Position numbers and translations under genes: made by a program
Assembly: GCF_014836765.1 (NCBI RefSeq)
Contig: NZ_JACSQG010000001.1
Span: 987,029-1,051,028, forward strand
Direction: 5' to 3'
DNA length: 64,000 nt
From: Serpens gallinarum
Lineage (GTDB): Bacteria; Pseudomonadota; Gammaproteobacteria; Pseudomonadales; Pseudomonadaceae
Part shown: positions 40,301-48,338 of the stretch, piece by piece
Layout of the letters: every line of letters starts with the position of its first letter
Numbering within the stretch: the stretch's first letter is position 1
The notes under the pieces: model-generated
Told to the model about the DNA's origin: nothing
The model's database searches: none
The model's input: the letters and a program-made list of their open reading frames with translations, nothing else

Positions 40301-40434
40301 GCGTGTTCTTCGGGCCTATGGCGGTGGCCATCATGGGCGGGCTGATCGTCGCCACGGCACTGACGCTGCTGTTCCTGCCGGCGCTGTATGCGGCCTGGTT
40401 TCGCGTTCGTGAGGACGAAACTGTGAGGAATTGA
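37357..40434 (+). CDS. RND efflux transporter, inner membrane subunit (MexK-like)
   Basis: A 1025-residue proton-driven pump of the RND superfamily. Two large periplasmic loops follow TM1 and TM7. The proton-relay segment LGLMVDDAII in TM4 is intact, as is the later TM10-12 block (GTIALSGMIMRNSVILVDQIEQ). The N-terminal segment and the loop 1 sequence resemble MexK-type drug or biocide pumps. Substrates cannot be read from sequence. No outer-membrane factor gene is in the operon, so it must borrow one, as MexJK does with OprM or OpmH. Confidence 0.92.
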   Translation: MKFNLSAWALQNRSIVLYLMLLLGVVGALSYTQLGQSEDPPFTFKAMVIQTQWPGASAEEVSRQVTERIEKKLMETGAYERIVSFSRPGESQVTFLARDSMHSDEIPELFYQVRKKIGDIRHTLPPGAIGPFFNDEFGTTFGNIYALTGDGFDYAVLKDYADRIQLQLQRVKDVGKVELLGLQDEKIWIELSNTKLATLGLPLAAVQQALEAQNAVAAAGYFETQTDRIQLRVSGRFETVEQIRAFPIRVGDRTFNLGDVAEVRRGFSDPPAPRMRFMGEDAIGLAVSMREGGNILVLGEALETEFSRLQQSLPAGMQLSKVSDQPAAVKTGVGEFIQVLTEAVIIVLLVSFFSLGLRTGMVVALSIPLVLAMTFAAMYYLGIGLHKISLGALVLALGLMVDDAIIAVEMMAIKMEQGYDRLKAASFAWTSTAFPMLTGTLITAAGFLPIATAQSSTGEYTRSIFEVVTIALLVSWIAAVVFVPYLGNRLLPDLAKQHAAKHGGAAAHDPYATAFYKRVRRLITWCVRRRKTVLVLTLAAFFGSVLLFRLVPQQFFPPSARQELMVDIKLAEGASLRATEHEVRRLEALLARQPGLENYTAYIGSGSPRFYLPLDQQLPATSFAQFVVLASSIEDREALRSWLIDTVNEEFPTLRTRVSRLENGPPVGYPLQFRVSGEHIDEVRDLAREVAGVVRQNAHVTNVHLDWEEPSKVIRLELDQERARALGVNTASLSRFLQSALSGSRVSQFREDNELIEILLRGTLEDRQSLTLLPSLAVPTDSGRSVPLSQVATLEYGFEEGIIWHRDRLPTVTVRADIYGAEQPATLVQEILPHLAELRANLPDGYLFEVGGTVEDSARGQRSVMAGMPLFVVVVMSLLMLQLRSFSRSIMVFLTAPLGLIGVTLFLLIFQQPFGFVAMLGTIALSGMIMRNSVILVDQIEQDITAGHERWTAIIDATVRRFRPIVLTAMAAVLAMIPLSRSVFFGPMAVAIMGGLIVATALTLLFLPALYAAWFRVREDETVRN

Positions 40435-40464
40435 GCGCCTGGCCCGGGGACGATACCTGTCAAC

Positions 40465-41025
40465 TCAGATACCGGCTCCCTTGAGTAGCACCTGCGCGGC
40501 ATCCTTGGCGTCTCGCGCCTGTTCGCCAGGACCTTCGAGGTGGGCCATGCTGAGCGCGCCTTCGAGCAGATATTGCAGCTGGCGCGCAAGTTGCTGCGGC
40601 TGTGGGGCGGCAAGTCGTTCCAGCAGCTCGCGCAGATAGGCCTGCAGCTCCGCCTTGTTGGCTGACGAGCGCCGGTGAATGGAATGTTCGTTGTCGTGGT
40701 ATTCCGCCGCGGCATTGACGAACAGGCAGCCGCAGTACTGCTCGCTTCCATGAATCATGGTGTGCAAACCATCGAACACAGCCAAGAGTGCCTCGCGCGG
40801 GGGCAGCTTGTTCGCGCGTTCGCGCAGCCGCTCGAACATGAGCTGGTGACGTCCTTCCAGCACTGCAAGGATCAGTTCTTCCTTGGATTTGAAATGCTTG
40901 TACAACGTCATCTTGGCCACGCCGGATTCCGCCAGGATCCGGTCGATTCCCGTGGCGTGATAGCCCTCGCGATAGAAAAGCCGTTCTGCCGTTTCGATCA
41001 GCTGGTCGCGTTTGTTCGTTGCCAT
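40465..41025 (-). CDS. TetR-family repressor, divergent from MBL-fold gene
   Basis: A 186-residue TetR regulator. HTH at about residues 6-52 (LIETAERLFYREGYHATGIDRILAESGVAKMTLYKHF). The C-terminal domain has a GCLFVNAAAEY segment seen in AcrR/NemR-like regulators, where a Cys can sense electrophiles. The start at 41025 has GGAGG six bases upstream; longer extensions are rejected. It is divergent from the decayed MBL gene, with a symmetric operator between them. Confidence 0.87.
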   Translation of the reverse strand: MATNKRDQLIETAERLFYREGYHATGIDRILAESGVAKMTLYKHFKSKEELILAVLEGRHQLMFERLRERANKLPPREALLAVFDGLHTMIHGSEQYCGCLFVNAAAEYHDNEHSIHRRSSANKAELQAYLRELLERLAAPQPQQLARQLQYLLEGALSMAHLEGPGEQARDAKDAAQVLLKGAGI

Positions 41026-41103
41026 AACTACCTCCTCGGATCGGCCATTATGCGGAAGTGAGAGGACTGCTCCAACCAATCGTCTCTGTGGCCCATATTG
41101 CGC

Positions 41104-41133
41104 TTGAGGTGTACAGACAGGTCTGTCTATTAT
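41104..41133 (+). promoter_or_regulatory. Promoter with TetR-type operator in its spacer
   Basis: -35 TTGAGG (41104-41109), 18-base spacer, -10 TATTAT (41128-41133). The spacer is occupied by ACAGACAGGTCTGTCT (41113-41128), which contains two overlapping perfect inverted repeats, ACAGAC-N2-GTCTGT and AGACAG-N2-CTGTCT. Repressor binding there would block RNA polymerase. It drives the MBL-fold pseudogene and is close enough to control the tetR gene too. Confidence 0.65.
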
Positions 41134-41225
41134 CCAGTCGTGCAAACAGACCACGCACCCTGGCGGCACTGCTTGAGGCGTCATGCAACCAGAAAGTGGC
41201 CGATCGTCCTGAGAGGAGTCATGAC

Positions 41226-42083
41226 ATGAACGTGGCGAAGATCGTTACTCTGGTACTGCTTAGTCTGGCTGCACGCGTGGAGGCGGCCGATGAGCTGCGC
41301 TTCAGTCTGATCAAGACGGCGCAATCCCAAGACCGGGGCGAATATTCCTGGCGTAACGGTGCCTGGGAGCGCCCCGAACCCATGCTCCACGTGGCGCTCC
41401 TGATTGAACATCAAGGTTCTCGACTGCTGTTCGGCACCGGTCTGGGTCGGCATATTGACGCTCAGGTCGATGCTGAGGTGCCTTGGCGAATCAAGCGTTA
41501 TAGCCGGGTCGTGGCGGTGCGGGATTAGTTGGAGCGTGACGGTTTGGAAATCGATCGCATCCTGCTGGGTTGCGCCTGCTGGGAGCACGCGTCGGGCCTG
41601 GCGGACTTTCCCGATGTGCCGGTGCTGGCCAGCGCTGAAGGGATTCGCTACAGCCAGATCGCCACACCACCGGCCGTCCTGCCCAGTCAGTTTGCTCATT
41701 CGGTACGCTGGCAGCCGCTGCGCTTCGAGGCGAATCCCATCGGTGGATTCGCGCACAGCCTCGATCTATTCGGAGATGGCAGCCTGATCGTGGTGCCATT
41801 GACCCAGCATGGTGCGCTCGGCCTGTTCCTGACGCTTTCCGACGGTACCCGCTACTTTTTCAGAGGAGATACGCTCGGCCAGCCCGAAAAGCCGAGCGCC
41901 CAACCGGACGGCATCCACACGCAGGGTTGGCAAGAGCTTGCGGCCTCGGGGTTTTATCCCGGCTGGGTGCAATCCTATGCGAGCCGCGTTGAGGCGACGC
42001 CTGGCGCGCGTTCGCCGGTATTGCGCAGCCATGCTTCCATAAGTGAGAGGGGCCACGATTCGACCAGGATCAACGTCAAATAG
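41226..42083 (+). pseudogene. Metallo-beta-lactamase-fold hydrolase, decayed (internal amber stop, lost metal sites)
   Basis: Begins with a signal peptide (MNVAKIVTLVLLSLAARVEAA) after GAGAGGAG. The first 100 codons match exported MBL-fold hydrolases (ELRFSLIKTA ... MLHVALLIEHQGSRLLFGTGLGR), then TAG at 41526-41528 interrupts the frame, which continues in phase with LERDGLEIDRILLG. The metal motif expected as HxHxDH reads CACWEH; the expected GHTPG segment is shortened to TQHGALG; the region that should hold the last metal ligands is scrambled. All this points to a non-functional gene. A one-base reversion (TAG to CAG) would restore RDQLERDG. Confidence 0.8.
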
Positions 42084-42219
42084 GCATCTTTGGCCCGGAC
42101 ATGCTGCGCCGCCAGCGCCTAGGCCGATGGGCCGAAAGCGCCGCACCGTGCTGGACCTCTAACCATGGGCTGCCGATCGGGTGTATATGTGGCCGCCACC
42201 TCACATGGAATAAAACCTC

Positions 42220-43341
42220 ATGCCGGCGCCCCGTATTCTACTGCTCACCCTGTTGGCCATGCTGGGGTTCGCCGGCAATTCGCTGTTGTGCCGCCTGGCG
42301 CTCAAGGAGGGTGCGCTGGATGCGGCCACCTTCACCAGTCTGCGGCTGCTATTCGGCGCGCTGACGCTCTGGGTGCTGGTGCGCCTGGGGCAGCGCCGTT
42401 TGGCCGGCAACTGGCTTTCGGCATTGGCCTTGTTCCTGTATGCCGCGGCATTCTCCTTCGCCTACTTGCGCCTGGATACGGGAACCGGCGCGTTGTTGCT
42501 GTTCGGTGCGGTCCAGGTCGGCATGGTTGTGGCGGGCTGGCGGCGGGGTGAGCGTTTAAACCGCTGGCAGGGAGTGGGATTCTTGCTGGCGGTCTGCGGT
42601 CTGCTGGCGCTGTTGTTGCCGGGCGCCAGTGCGCCCGATCTGCTCGGTGCCCTGCTGATGGCGATATCCGGGCTGGCCTGGGCGCTATATTCGTTGCGCG
42701 CAAGGAACACCGCCGACCCATTGGCGGTCACCGCGGGTAATTTCCTGCTCGCCGCGCCATTGGCCCTGGGGCTCAGCCTGCTGCAGGTTGCCGAAGTGCG
42801 CTGGAGCGGTATGGGCGTGTTCTATGCCGTCGTATCGGGCGCCCTGACCTCGGGTGTCTGCTATGCCATCTGGTACAGCGCATTGCGCGGACTGACGGCG
42901 GTGCAGGCCGGGACCGTGCAGCTCAGCGTACCGATCCTGGCGGCTCTTGGCGGCAGTCTTCTGCTGGATGAAGCGCTGTCCTTGCGCCTGGCGCTGACGG
43001 CATTGGCCGTGCTTGGAGGGATCGCGCTCATGCTCCGAGCGAGGCCTGAACGCAGCACACAGCTCAACTTGCTGACCGTATGCCTGTCACAGCATGACGA
43101 ACGTCGTCATTCACGATGGAGGATGGTCATGACTCAGAAGTTCAACGTCGGCGATCACGTCAGCTGGAACTCCGAGGCTGGGCGGGTCAGCGGCAAGATC
43201 ACCAAGGTGCATACCCGCGACACCGAGTACAAGGGCCATCCGCGCCACGCCAGCGAGGAGGAGCCGCAGTACGAAATCAAGAGCGACAAGACTGACCATG
43301 TCGCCATGCACAAGGGAAGCGCGCTGAAGAAGATCGACTGA
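42220..43341 (+). CDS. EamA/DMT-family transporter, frame runs on into DUF2945
   Basis: Residues 1 to about 280 form a complete drug/metabolite transporter with ten hydrophobic helices in two EamA halves (LLTLLAMLGFAGNSLLCRLAL start; second half LYSLRARNTADPLAV ... GVCYAIWYSALRGLTAVQAGTVQLSVPILAALGG in pieces). It has no stop codon at the usual place: after LMLRARPERS the frame goes through about 20 spacer-like residues and into the DUF2945 gene, giving 373 residues. A TGA in the +1 frame at the expected end suggests a small frameshift late in the gene. Substrate unknown; the hydrophobic core looks functional. Confidence 0.75.
   Translation: MPAPRILLLTLLAMLGFAGNSLLCRLALKEGALDAATFTSLRLLFGALTLWVLVRLGQRRLAGNWLSALALFLYAAAFSFAYLRLDTGTGALLLFGAVQVGMVVAGWRRGERLNRWQGVGFLLAVCGLLALLLPGASAPDLLGALLMAISGLAWALYSLRARNTADPLAVTAGNFLLAAPLALGLSLLQVAEVRWSGMGVFYAVVSGALTSGVCYAIWYSALRGLTAVQAGTVQLSVPILAALGGSLLLDEALSLRLALTALAVLGGIALMLRARPERSTQLNLLTVCLSQHDERRHSRWRMVMTQKFNVGDHVSWNSEAGRVSGKITKVHTRDTEYKGHPRHASEEEPQYEIKSDKTDHVAMHKGSALKKID
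43129..43341 (+). CDS. DUF2945 (hypervirulence-associated TUDOR-domain) protein
   Basis: A 70-residue protein starting MTQKFNVGDHVSWNSEAG, a small SH3/TUDOR-like domain of the DUF2945 family (GRVSGKITKVHTRDTEYKGH ... YEIKSDKTDHVAMHKGSALKK in pieces). The function is unknown. An independent start is supported by GGAGG at 43118-43122, six bases upstream of the ATG at 43129. The same frame is also the C-terminus of the upstream transporter ORF, so two products may arise: the free domain and a fusion. Confidence 0.78.
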   Translation: MTQKFNVGDHVSWNSEAGRVSGKITKVHTRDTEYKGHPRHASEEEPQYEIKSDKTDHVAMHKGSALKKID

Positions 43342-43342
43342 C

Positions 43343-43930
43343 ATAGCTGATCCGCATACTGTCTGGACCATCGGCCACTCGACGCGATCACTGCAGGAAT
43401 TGGTTGCGTTGCTCAGGCATAACCGGATCGAGGCCGTCGCCGATGTGCGGCGTTTTCCCGGTTCGCGGCGTTTGCCGCAGTTCGGCGAAGCGGCCCTGCG
43501 CGCTGGCCTTGCCGAACAGGGCATCGATTACCACTGGATACCGGAGCTGGGCGGGCGTCGCCGCCCGTTGCCGGATACGGTCAATACTGCGTGGCGCAAC
43601 AGCTCGTTTCGTGGTTATGCCGATCATCTGCACAGCGATGAATTCGCCGCGGGGCTGGTGCGGATGCTCGGGCTGGCTAGCCACAAGCGCACCACGCTGA
43701 TGTGTGCCGAGCTGCTCTGGTGGCGCTGCCACCGTTCCCTGATTGCCGACGTGCTCAAGCTGCGCGGCATCGAGGTGCTGCATATTCAGGACGAATCCCA
43801 TGTGCTTGTTCACCCTTACACCTCACCGGCGCGGCTGGTGGGAGGTCGGCTGAGTTATGCCGAGGGACAGGGCGAGCCGCTGGGCGAAAAGCCGCCCGGC
43901 AGCGGGAGTCAGATCAGCCTGGAATTGTGA
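43343..43930 (+). CDS. DUF488 family protein, no canonical start codon at the conserved N-terminus
   Basis: A DUF488 protein. The conserved start VWTIGHSTRSLQELVALLRHN and DVRRFPGSRRLPQFGEAAL are in frame from about 43364, but between the previous in-frame stop and this block no ATG, GTG or TTG exists. The only near-start is ATA at 43343, two bases after the DUF2945 stop, giving about 195 residues. The first TTG (43400) would cut off the conserved TIGHS strand. Further conserved parts are RRRPLP, NSSFRGYADHL and LMCAELLWWRCHRSLIAD. Either it uses ATA by coupling, or the start codon has mutated. Confidence 0.7.
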   Translation: MADPHTVWTIGHSTRSLQELVALLRHNRIEAVADVRRFPGSRRLPQFGEAALRAGLAEQGIDYHWIPELGGRRRPLPDTVNTAWRNSSFRGYADHLHSDEFAAGLVRMLGLASHKRTTLMCAELLWWRCHRSLIADVLKLRGIEVLHIQDESHVLVHPYTSPARLVGGRLSYAEGQGEPLGEKPPGSGSQISLEL

Positions 43931-43939
43931 AGCCTGAGC

Positions 43940-43964
43940 GCTGGCAGCCTGTTAGGTTGCCAGC
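43940..43964. terminator. Hairpin between convergent DUF488 and plsB genes
   Basis: GCTGGCA / TGCCAGC, 7 perfect pairs, 11-base loop. No T run. Probably a bidirectional 3'-end structure. Confidence 0.4.
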
Positions 43965-43977
43965 TCCTTGGTGAGAC

Positions 43978-46479
43978 CTACGCCTGGATGGCGTTTTCCG
44001 AGTCGGGTTGAGGGCTGGGTTGCCGTTTCAACGTGACCTGACGGATCGACAGGCGCACTTCGGTGGGCAGCACGCGCTTGGCAGCGCCTTCCACCAGTTC
44101 GGCCAGCTTGGGGGAGTGGCTGAGCTGGCCATGCTCGTTGCGGCGCAGCACACCCTGGCTCAGCAGGGCGCTGATGAAGTTGCGGAACAGGCTCTTGTCG
44201 AAGAATTCCGGGGCGTTCAGGCCGTGCAGGATAGATAGGCGCTGGGCCATGACCGTGCACAGGCTTTCCAGTTCTTCAGCGTCCAAACCGTACTGCGGAT
44301 GATCGAGGATCAGCGCCACGGTCATGTAGAAGCGCTGCAAGGTCTGCACGATGGCGCGCGACAACAGGGTGAGTAGCACGAACTCGCCTGAGCTGGGCGC
44401 CGGGCGAATGAAGACATCGTCCTCACGGCGCAGCAGGCCCTGTTCCACGAAGGCGTTCATCCACTCGTCGACCACCGCCTCCAGCTCATTCAGTTCATAA
44501 CGAATGAACAGTTCGGCCTGCAGGTAAGGGTACAGCGCGGTCACGTAGCGCAGGATCTGTTCGCGACTGATGCGCCCACTGTTCTGGAAGAAACTCGCCA
44601 ACAGCGATGGCAGCGCGAACACGTGCAGCACGTTGTTGCGGTAGTAGGTCATCAGAACCGCGTTCTGCTCATCCAGATACAGAATCTTGCCCAGCGCGTC
44701 CTGCTGGCTGGCGATGAACTTCATGTCCAGCACATGGGCGGTCAGCTGTTGGCCATCGCCCTCCGGCAGGGTGGTGTGCGGCGAGTAGGGCACCCGGCGC
44801 AGCAGCGCCAGGTAGCGGTCGAGGACGCTGGCCAGGCCGCGGTCATCAATGGCCAGCTTGCTGGTGGAGAGCATGACCATGGCCACCAGGTTGACCGGGT
44901 TGATCGCCGCCGCTTCGTTGAGGTGGCGGGCGACCGTGGTGCCAAGCTGGTTGGTGGCGGCGGTCAGCCACTCGGGACGGAAGTCCGGGCCCAGATCCTG
45001 CTGGCGCCAACCGGGCTGCTGCTGTTCGAGGAAATCGGCCAGCCTGATGGGTTCGCCGAAGTTCACCGCGACCTGGCCGAAGCGCTGGCGCAATGCGCCA
45101 ATCACTTTGAACAGGTCGCCAATGGATTCCTTCTTTTTGCTCGCGCCACGCAGTTCGCCCAAGTAGGTGCGGCCTTCCAGTACGCGCTCGTAGCCGATGT
45201 ACACCGGCACGAAGACGACAGGCAGGCGGTGCGAGCGCAGGTAGCTGCGCAGGGTGATGGCCAGCATGCCGGTCTTCGGCTGCAGAGTGCGCCCGGTGCG
45301 CGAGCGGCCGCCTTCGACGAAATACTCGACCGGGAAGCCGCGGCTGAACAGGGTATGCAGGTATTCGTTGAACACCGCGGTGTACAGCGGATTGCCCTTG
45401 AATGTGCGGCGCATGAAGAAGGCGCCGCCACGGCGCAGCAGGCCGCCGATCACCGGCATGTTCAGGTTGATGCCGGCTGCGATGTGCGGCGGTGTCAGCC
45501 CGTGGGTGAACAGCAGGTAGGAGAGCAGCAGGTAGTCGATGTGGCTGCGGTGGCAGGGCACGTAGATGACTTCGTGACCGCGGGCGATCTCCTGCACCTG
45601 CTCGATGTGGTTGACCTTTACACCGTCGTAGATCTTGTTCCAGAACCAGGACAGAACCAGTTCGAGGAAGCGGATCGCCGTGTAGGTATAGTCCGAGGCG
45701 ATCTCGTTGCCGTAGCGCAGGGCGCGGGCTTCGGCCTTGTCGACGGAGAATTTTTCCCGTTCGGCTTCGTCGAGAATTGCCTGGCGCACGGCGGGCGCAT
45801 GCACCAGGCCCTTGACCAGGTTGCGCCGGTGCGACACGTCCGGGCCGATGACGGCGGCCTTCTGGTTGCGGAAGTGCACACGCAGAATGCGGTGGGCCAT
45901 GCGCTGGGTGCGTTCCGGTCCCTTGCCTTGATTGACCAGCTCACGTAGCTGAATCGGCGCGGCGAACTGCACGCGGGTCTTGCGGCCCAGAAACAGGATT
46001 GCCAGCAGCTTGCGCAGCCGCCCGGTGACCGCCCAGCTGTCGGCGAACAGCAGTTTCCAGGGGCTGGTCTCGCGGGCTGGCGACTGTCCCCAGTACACAC
46101 TAACCGGCACGATCTGCGCTTCCGCCAGGGCATTTTGGTTAACGGCGGTGACCAGACGCGCCAGCGTCGGGGAAATGATGCGCTTGTCGCGGCGCCCCAA
46201 CCATCCTGTCGGCGCATCGAGGAAGAAGAAGGCTGACGGTTCTTGGTGGCTTTCCATCGACACCTGGACCACCGGACGCGGCAGACCGGCCTTGGCGCAT
46301 TCATGGTCGACTACCGCCAGGTCGCTGAGCGACGGCTTCTGCAGCACGTAAAACACGGGCTTGCTGCGATCAAGGTCAAGAGTGGCGGCGGACTGGCTGA
46401 TGGTTTCCGAACGAACCCACAGATACAGCAGGCGCCGCAGGCTACCGAAAACAAGACGGTGAAGGGGTGTGCGGGTCAT
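43978..46479 (-). CDS. plsB: Glycerol-3-phosphate 1-O-acyltransferase PlsB
   Basis: Membrane-bound enzyme making the first acyl transfer in phospholipid synthesis, using acyl-ACP or acyl-CoA. The 833 residues contain the HX4D catalytic motif as H310-RSHI-D315, followed by [13 protein letters not shown], the G3P-binding [10 protein letters not shown] and the [10 protein letters not shown] block. The length matches pseudomonad PlsB. It is transcribed away from the ABC operon, with a perfect palindrome just upstream of its start. Confidence 0.95.
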   Translation of the reverse strand: MTRTPLHRLVFGSLRRLLYLWVRSETISQSAATLDLDRSKPVFYVLQKPSLSDLAVVDHECAKAGLPRPVVQVSMESHQEPSAFFFLDAPTGWLGRRDKRIISPTLARLVTAVNQNALAEAQIVPVSVYWGQSPARETSPWKLLFADSWAVTGRLRKLLAILFLGRKTRVQFAAPIQLRELVNQGKGPERTQRMAHRILRVHFRNQKAAVIGPDVSHRRNLVKGLVHAPAVRQAILDEAEREKFSVDKAEARALRYGNEIASDYTYTAIRFLELVLSWFWNKIYDGVKVNHIEQVQEIARGHEVIYVPCHRSHIDYLLLSYLLFTHGLTPPHIAAGINLNMPVIGGLLRRGGAFFMRRTFKGNPLYTAVFNEYLHTLFSRGFPVEYFVEGGRSRTGRTLQPKTGMLAITLRSYLRSHRLPVVFVPVYIGYERVLEGRTYLGELRGASKKKESIGDLFKVIGALRQRFGQVAVNFGEPIRLADFLEQQQPGWRQQDLGPDFRPEWLTAATNQLGTTVARHLNEAAAINPVNLVAMVMLSTSKLAIDDRGLASVLDRYLALLRRVPYSPHTTLPEGDGQQLTAHVLDMKFIASQQDALGKILYLDEQNAVLMTYYRNNVLHVFALPSLLASFFQNSGRISREQILRYVTALYPYLQAELFIRYELNELEAVVDEWMNAFVEQGLLRREDDVFIRPAPSSGEFVLLTLLSRAIVQTLQRFYMTVALILDHPQYGLDAEELESLCTVMAQRLSILHGLNAPEFFDKSLFRNFISALLSQGVLRRNEHGQLSHSPKLAELVEGAAKRVLPTEVRLSIRQVTLKRQPSPQPDSENAIQA

Positions 46480-46497
46480 ACGTCAGGTCGAATAAAA

Positions 46498-46511
46498 CGA
46501 GCAATTGCTCG
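46498..46511. repeat. 14-bp perfect palindrome upstream of plsB
   Basis: CGAGCAATTGCTCG, fully self-complementary, 19 bases before the plsB ATG. A candidate operator for a dimeric regulator of phospholipid synthesis, or of the divergent ABC operon. Confidence 0.55.
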
Positions 46512-46586
46512 GGAGCGCTAGTGTGCCGCATCGCTGGGGGAGGGAAAAGCGGCAAAACGCGGAAAGAATTGACGCCTTGACGTGCC

Positions 46587-46616
46587 TTGCAATGGTTTGA
46601 AGCGAGCTTTTATAGT
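46587..46616 (+). promoter_or_regulatory. Putative sigma-70 promoter of the GldA/F/G-like operon
   Basis: TTGCAA (46587-46592), 18-base spacer, TATAGT (46611-46616), about 65 bases before the ATP-binding protein gene. Confidence 0.5.
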
Positions 46617-46679
46617 CCCGCGGCGTTGAATTCCCGGCCTGGTTACGGGGCTGGGCAGTGATCGGAGGATGGGACTCCC

Positions 46680-47603
46680 ATGATTGAAATAAGAAACCTG
46701 ACCAAACGCTTCAGCCGGCACACGGCGGTAGATGATTTGTCATTTGATGTTCGCCCGGGTGAAGTGCTGGGCTTTCTCGGCCCAAACGGCGCCGGCAAGT
46801 CGACGACCATGAAGATGCTCACCGGCTTCCTCGCCCCGACGTCGGGCACGGCCAGCATTCATGGCTTCGATATCCAGACCCAGACCCTCAAGGCGCAACG
46901 CCTGATTGGCTATTTGCCAGAAGGCGCGCCCTGCTACGGCGACATGCGCGTGCGCGGGTTTCTCAACTTCATGGCAGAAATCCGCGGCTTTCGCGGCGCG
47001 GAAAAAGAACGGCGCGTGGCCCGTGCGGTGGAACAGCTGGAACTGGCCACGGTGCTGGGCCAGAACATCGACACCCTGTCCAAGGGATTCAAGCGCCGTG
47101 TCGGCCTGGCCCAGGCGATTCTCCATGACCCCCGGGTGCTGATTCTCGATGAGCCCACCGACGGCCTGGACCCCAACCAGAAGCATCAGGTGCGCCAGCT
47201 GATCCAGGGCCTGGCCGAGGACAAGATCGTCATCATCTCCACGCATATCCTCGAAGAAGTCGGCGCGTTGTGCAGCCGCACCGTGGTGATTGCCCACGGC
47301 AAGCTGGTGGTCGATGCCACGCCCCTCGAGCTGGAACGACGTTCGCGCTATCACCAGGCCGTGACCCTGGTAAGCAAAGAGCCACTGGACGAAGCCGCGC
47401 TACGGGCCTTGCCGGGAGTTGCCGGCCTTGAACACAACCGGCGCGAACAGAGCCTGACCGTGCTGGCTGAGCCGGGCGCGGTAATTTTCCCTCACGTCAA
47501 CGAGCTGATTCGCGCACGCGGCTGGGCCATTCGCGAGCTGGATGTGGAGCGCGGTCGCCTCGATGAAGTGTTTCGCAATCTGACCCGAGGGGAGGCGGCA
47601 TGA
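46680..47603 (+). CDS. ABC transporter ATP-binding protein (GldA-like)
   Basis: ATPase of 307 residues. Walker A GPNGAGKS is at about residues 36-43; LSKGFKRRVGLAQ replaces a canonical LSGGQ signature; Walker B VLILDEPTDGLDP and H-loop ISTHILEE are present. The layout is that of exporter-type ATPases such as GldA, NatA and NosF. The start follows GGAGG. It overlaps the permease gene by four bases (ATGA), so the operon is translationally coupled. The same cluster adjoins plsB in P. aeruginosa. Confidence 0.9.
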   Translation: MIEIRNLTKRFSRHTAVDDLSFDVRPGEVLGFLGPNGAGKSTTMKMLTGFLAPTSGTASIHGFDIQTQTLKAQRLIGYLPEGAPCYGDMRVRGFLNFMAEIRGFRGAEKERRVARAVEQLELATVLGQNIDTLSKGFKRRVGLAQAILHDPRVLILDEPTDGLDPNQKHQVRQLIQGLAEDKIVIISTHILEEVGALCSRTVVIAHGKLVVDATPLELERRSRYHQAVTLVSKEPLDEAALRALPGVAGLEHNRREQSLTVLAEPGAVIFPHVNELIRARGWAIRELDVERGRLDEVFRNLTRGEAA

Positions 47604-48334
47604 AGCAGTTGCCGGTGATCTTCAAGCGCGAGCTGGCGAGCTACTTCGCCACGCCGCTGGCTTACATTTTCCTGATGATTTTCCTGGTGCTGACCGGGGT
47701 GTTCACCTTCTATCTGGGTGGTTTTTTTGAGCGCGGCCAGGCCGATCTGGGGAGTTTCTTCGCCTTCCACCCCTGGTTGTACCTGTTCCTGGTGCCCGCC
47801 ATCGCCATGCGTTTGTGGGCCGAGGAGCGCAAGTCCGGCACCCTGGAACTGCTGATGACATTGCCGATCACCCGCGCCGAAGCAGTGGCCGGCAAGTTTC
47901 TCGCCGCCTGGGTGTTTGCCGGTCTGGCACTGCTATTGACCTTCCCGATGGTGCTCACCGTCAACTACCTGGGCGAGCCGGACAACGGCGCGATCCTTAC
48001 CGGGTACCTGGGCAGCTGGCTGCTGGCCGGCGCCTATCTGGCGGTCGGCTCGTGCATGTCGGCGCTGGCGCGCAATCAGGTGATTGCCTTCATGCTCACC
48101 GTCAGCCTGTGCTTCTTGTTCATCGTCAGCGGCTTTCCCATGGTGATCGACGCCTTCAGCGCCTGGGCTCCGCAGGGCATGATCGATGCGGTGGCCTCGC
48201 TGAGTTTCCTGATTCGCTTCGAGGCGATCAGCAAGGGCGTCATCGACCTGCGCGACCTGCTGTATTTCCTCAGCTTTATTGTGGCCTGGATGGCCGCCAC
48301 CGCCGTGGTGGTTGATCTGAAGAAGGCGGACTGA
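47600..48334 (+). CDS. ABC transporter permease (GldF-like)
   Basis: Permease of 244 residues with about six hydrophobic helices (FATPLAYIFLMIFLVLTGVF; LYLFLVPAIAMRLWAEERKSGTLELL as the coupling-helix region, in pieces). The WAEERKSGTLELLMTLP segment is typical of ABC-2 permeases. It pairs with the preceding ATPase. In Bacteroidetes the homologue supports gliding; here the role is unknown. Confidence 0.88.
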   Translation: MKQLPVIFKRELASYFATPLAYIFLMIFLVLTGVFTFYLGGFFERGQADLGSFFAFHPWLYLFLVPAIAMRLWAEERKSGTLELLMTLPITRAEAVAGKFLAAWVFAGLALLLTFPMVLTVNYLGEPDNGAILTGYLGSWLLAGAYLAVGSCMSALARNQVIAFMLTVSLCFLFIVSGFPMVIDAFSAWAPQGMIDAVASLSFLIRFEAISKGVIDLRDLLYFLSFIVAWMAATAVVVDLKKAD

Positions 48335-48338
48335 ACCC

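Noticed and set aside
44623-45948. A 441-codon plus-strand frame inside plsB
   Set aside because: Antisense to plsB, which has an intact HX4D motif and normal length.
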